Shown here: positions 6,117 through 6,169 of the stretch, piece by piece
Numbering within the stretch: position 1 is the stretch's first letter
How the letters are laid out: each line of letters opens with the position of its first letter
DNA from: an uncultured Ruminococcus sp.
GTDB taxonomy: Bacteria; Bacillota; Clostridia; Oscillospirales; CAG-272
Assembly (NCBI GenBank): GCA_902782785.1
Contig: CACZOH010000056.1
Coordinates: forward strand, 1 to 6,169
Reading direction: 5' to 3'
Length of the DNA stretch: 6,169 bases
Made by a program: the position numbers and the translations under genes
The notes under the pieces: model-generated
What the model saw: only the letters and a program-made list of their open reading frames with translations
Told to the model about the DNA's origin: nothing
Databases searched by the model: none

Positions 6117-6169
6117 ACGAAATCCACCCTTTCAGGGTGGGTGAAATCGCCTGCGGCGGTGAAATTGCC
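6117..6169. repeat. Array of small hairpins separated by GAAAT spacers, cut by window edge
   Basis: GAAAT recurs at 6119-6123, 6143-6147 and 6161-6165, the last two as GTGAAAT. Between the copies lie two different perfect hairpins: CCACCCT-TTC-AGGGTGG (6124-6140) and CGCC-TGC-GGCG (6148-6158). The final TGCC (6166-6169) looks like the left arm of a further hairpin beyond the edge. Spacers are conserved while stems differ in sequence but keep complementarity. That argues for selection on, or copying of, an RNA or DNA fold. No coding sequence is evident here. Confidence 0.55.

Noticed and set aside
6117..6169. CRISPR-like array
   Set aside because: The repeated unit is only 5-7 bases, spacing is irregular (24 then 18), and the variable parts are self-complementary hairpins, not spacers.

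Overview
This window most likely comes from an uncultured, gut-type member of the Clostridia (Bacillota). That placement is an inference from three things: the Shine-Dalgarno and codon style (GC-rich third positions alongside frequent ATA and AGG), strong intrinsic terminator and extended -10 signals, and GC-rich structured intergenic repeats. No marker gene fixes the taxonomy. All convincing genes lie on the minus strand, so the window reads biologically from right to left.

Right edge (about 6089-6169): a non-coding run of small hairpins separated by a repeated GAAAT motif, continuing past the window end. Next comes an AT-rich regulatory stretch (about 5960-6076) with a good extended -10 promoter (TGC-TACAAT) and an 11-base direct repeat spaced 21 bases apart.

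Core (829-5952): a compact four-gene operon with gaps of 12, 23 and 1 bases. It encodes an ABC ATPase with all nucleotide-binding motifs, a six-helix ABC-2 type permease of the GldF/NosY kind, a GldG-family protein (ABC_transp_aux type) anchored at both ends, and a single-pass DUF4340 protein with a charged cytoplasmic tail. The ATPase and permease should form the exporter core. The GldG-like and DUF4340 proteins should form a large extracytoplasmic assembly attached to it. This gene set is known as a conserved unit in many phyla, but its substrate outside gliding Bacteroidota is not established. The operon ends in a clear intrinsic terminator (about 794-822).

Left (417-793): about 375 bases without a credible gene. 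Most of it is a GC-rich element (444-764) bounded by 27/28-base near-perfect inverted repeats. It holds an internal direct repeat, nested hairpins and a canonical G-quadruplex motif overlapping one hairpin. It ends only 27 bases before the start codon of the last gene.

Left edge (1-416): the 5' part of an unrecognised small soluble protein with a CxxC pair, cut by the window boundary.

The strongest candidates for something undescribed are the two intergenic structured elements and the tripled module architecture of the DUF4340 protein. The operon itself is a recognisable family arrangement.
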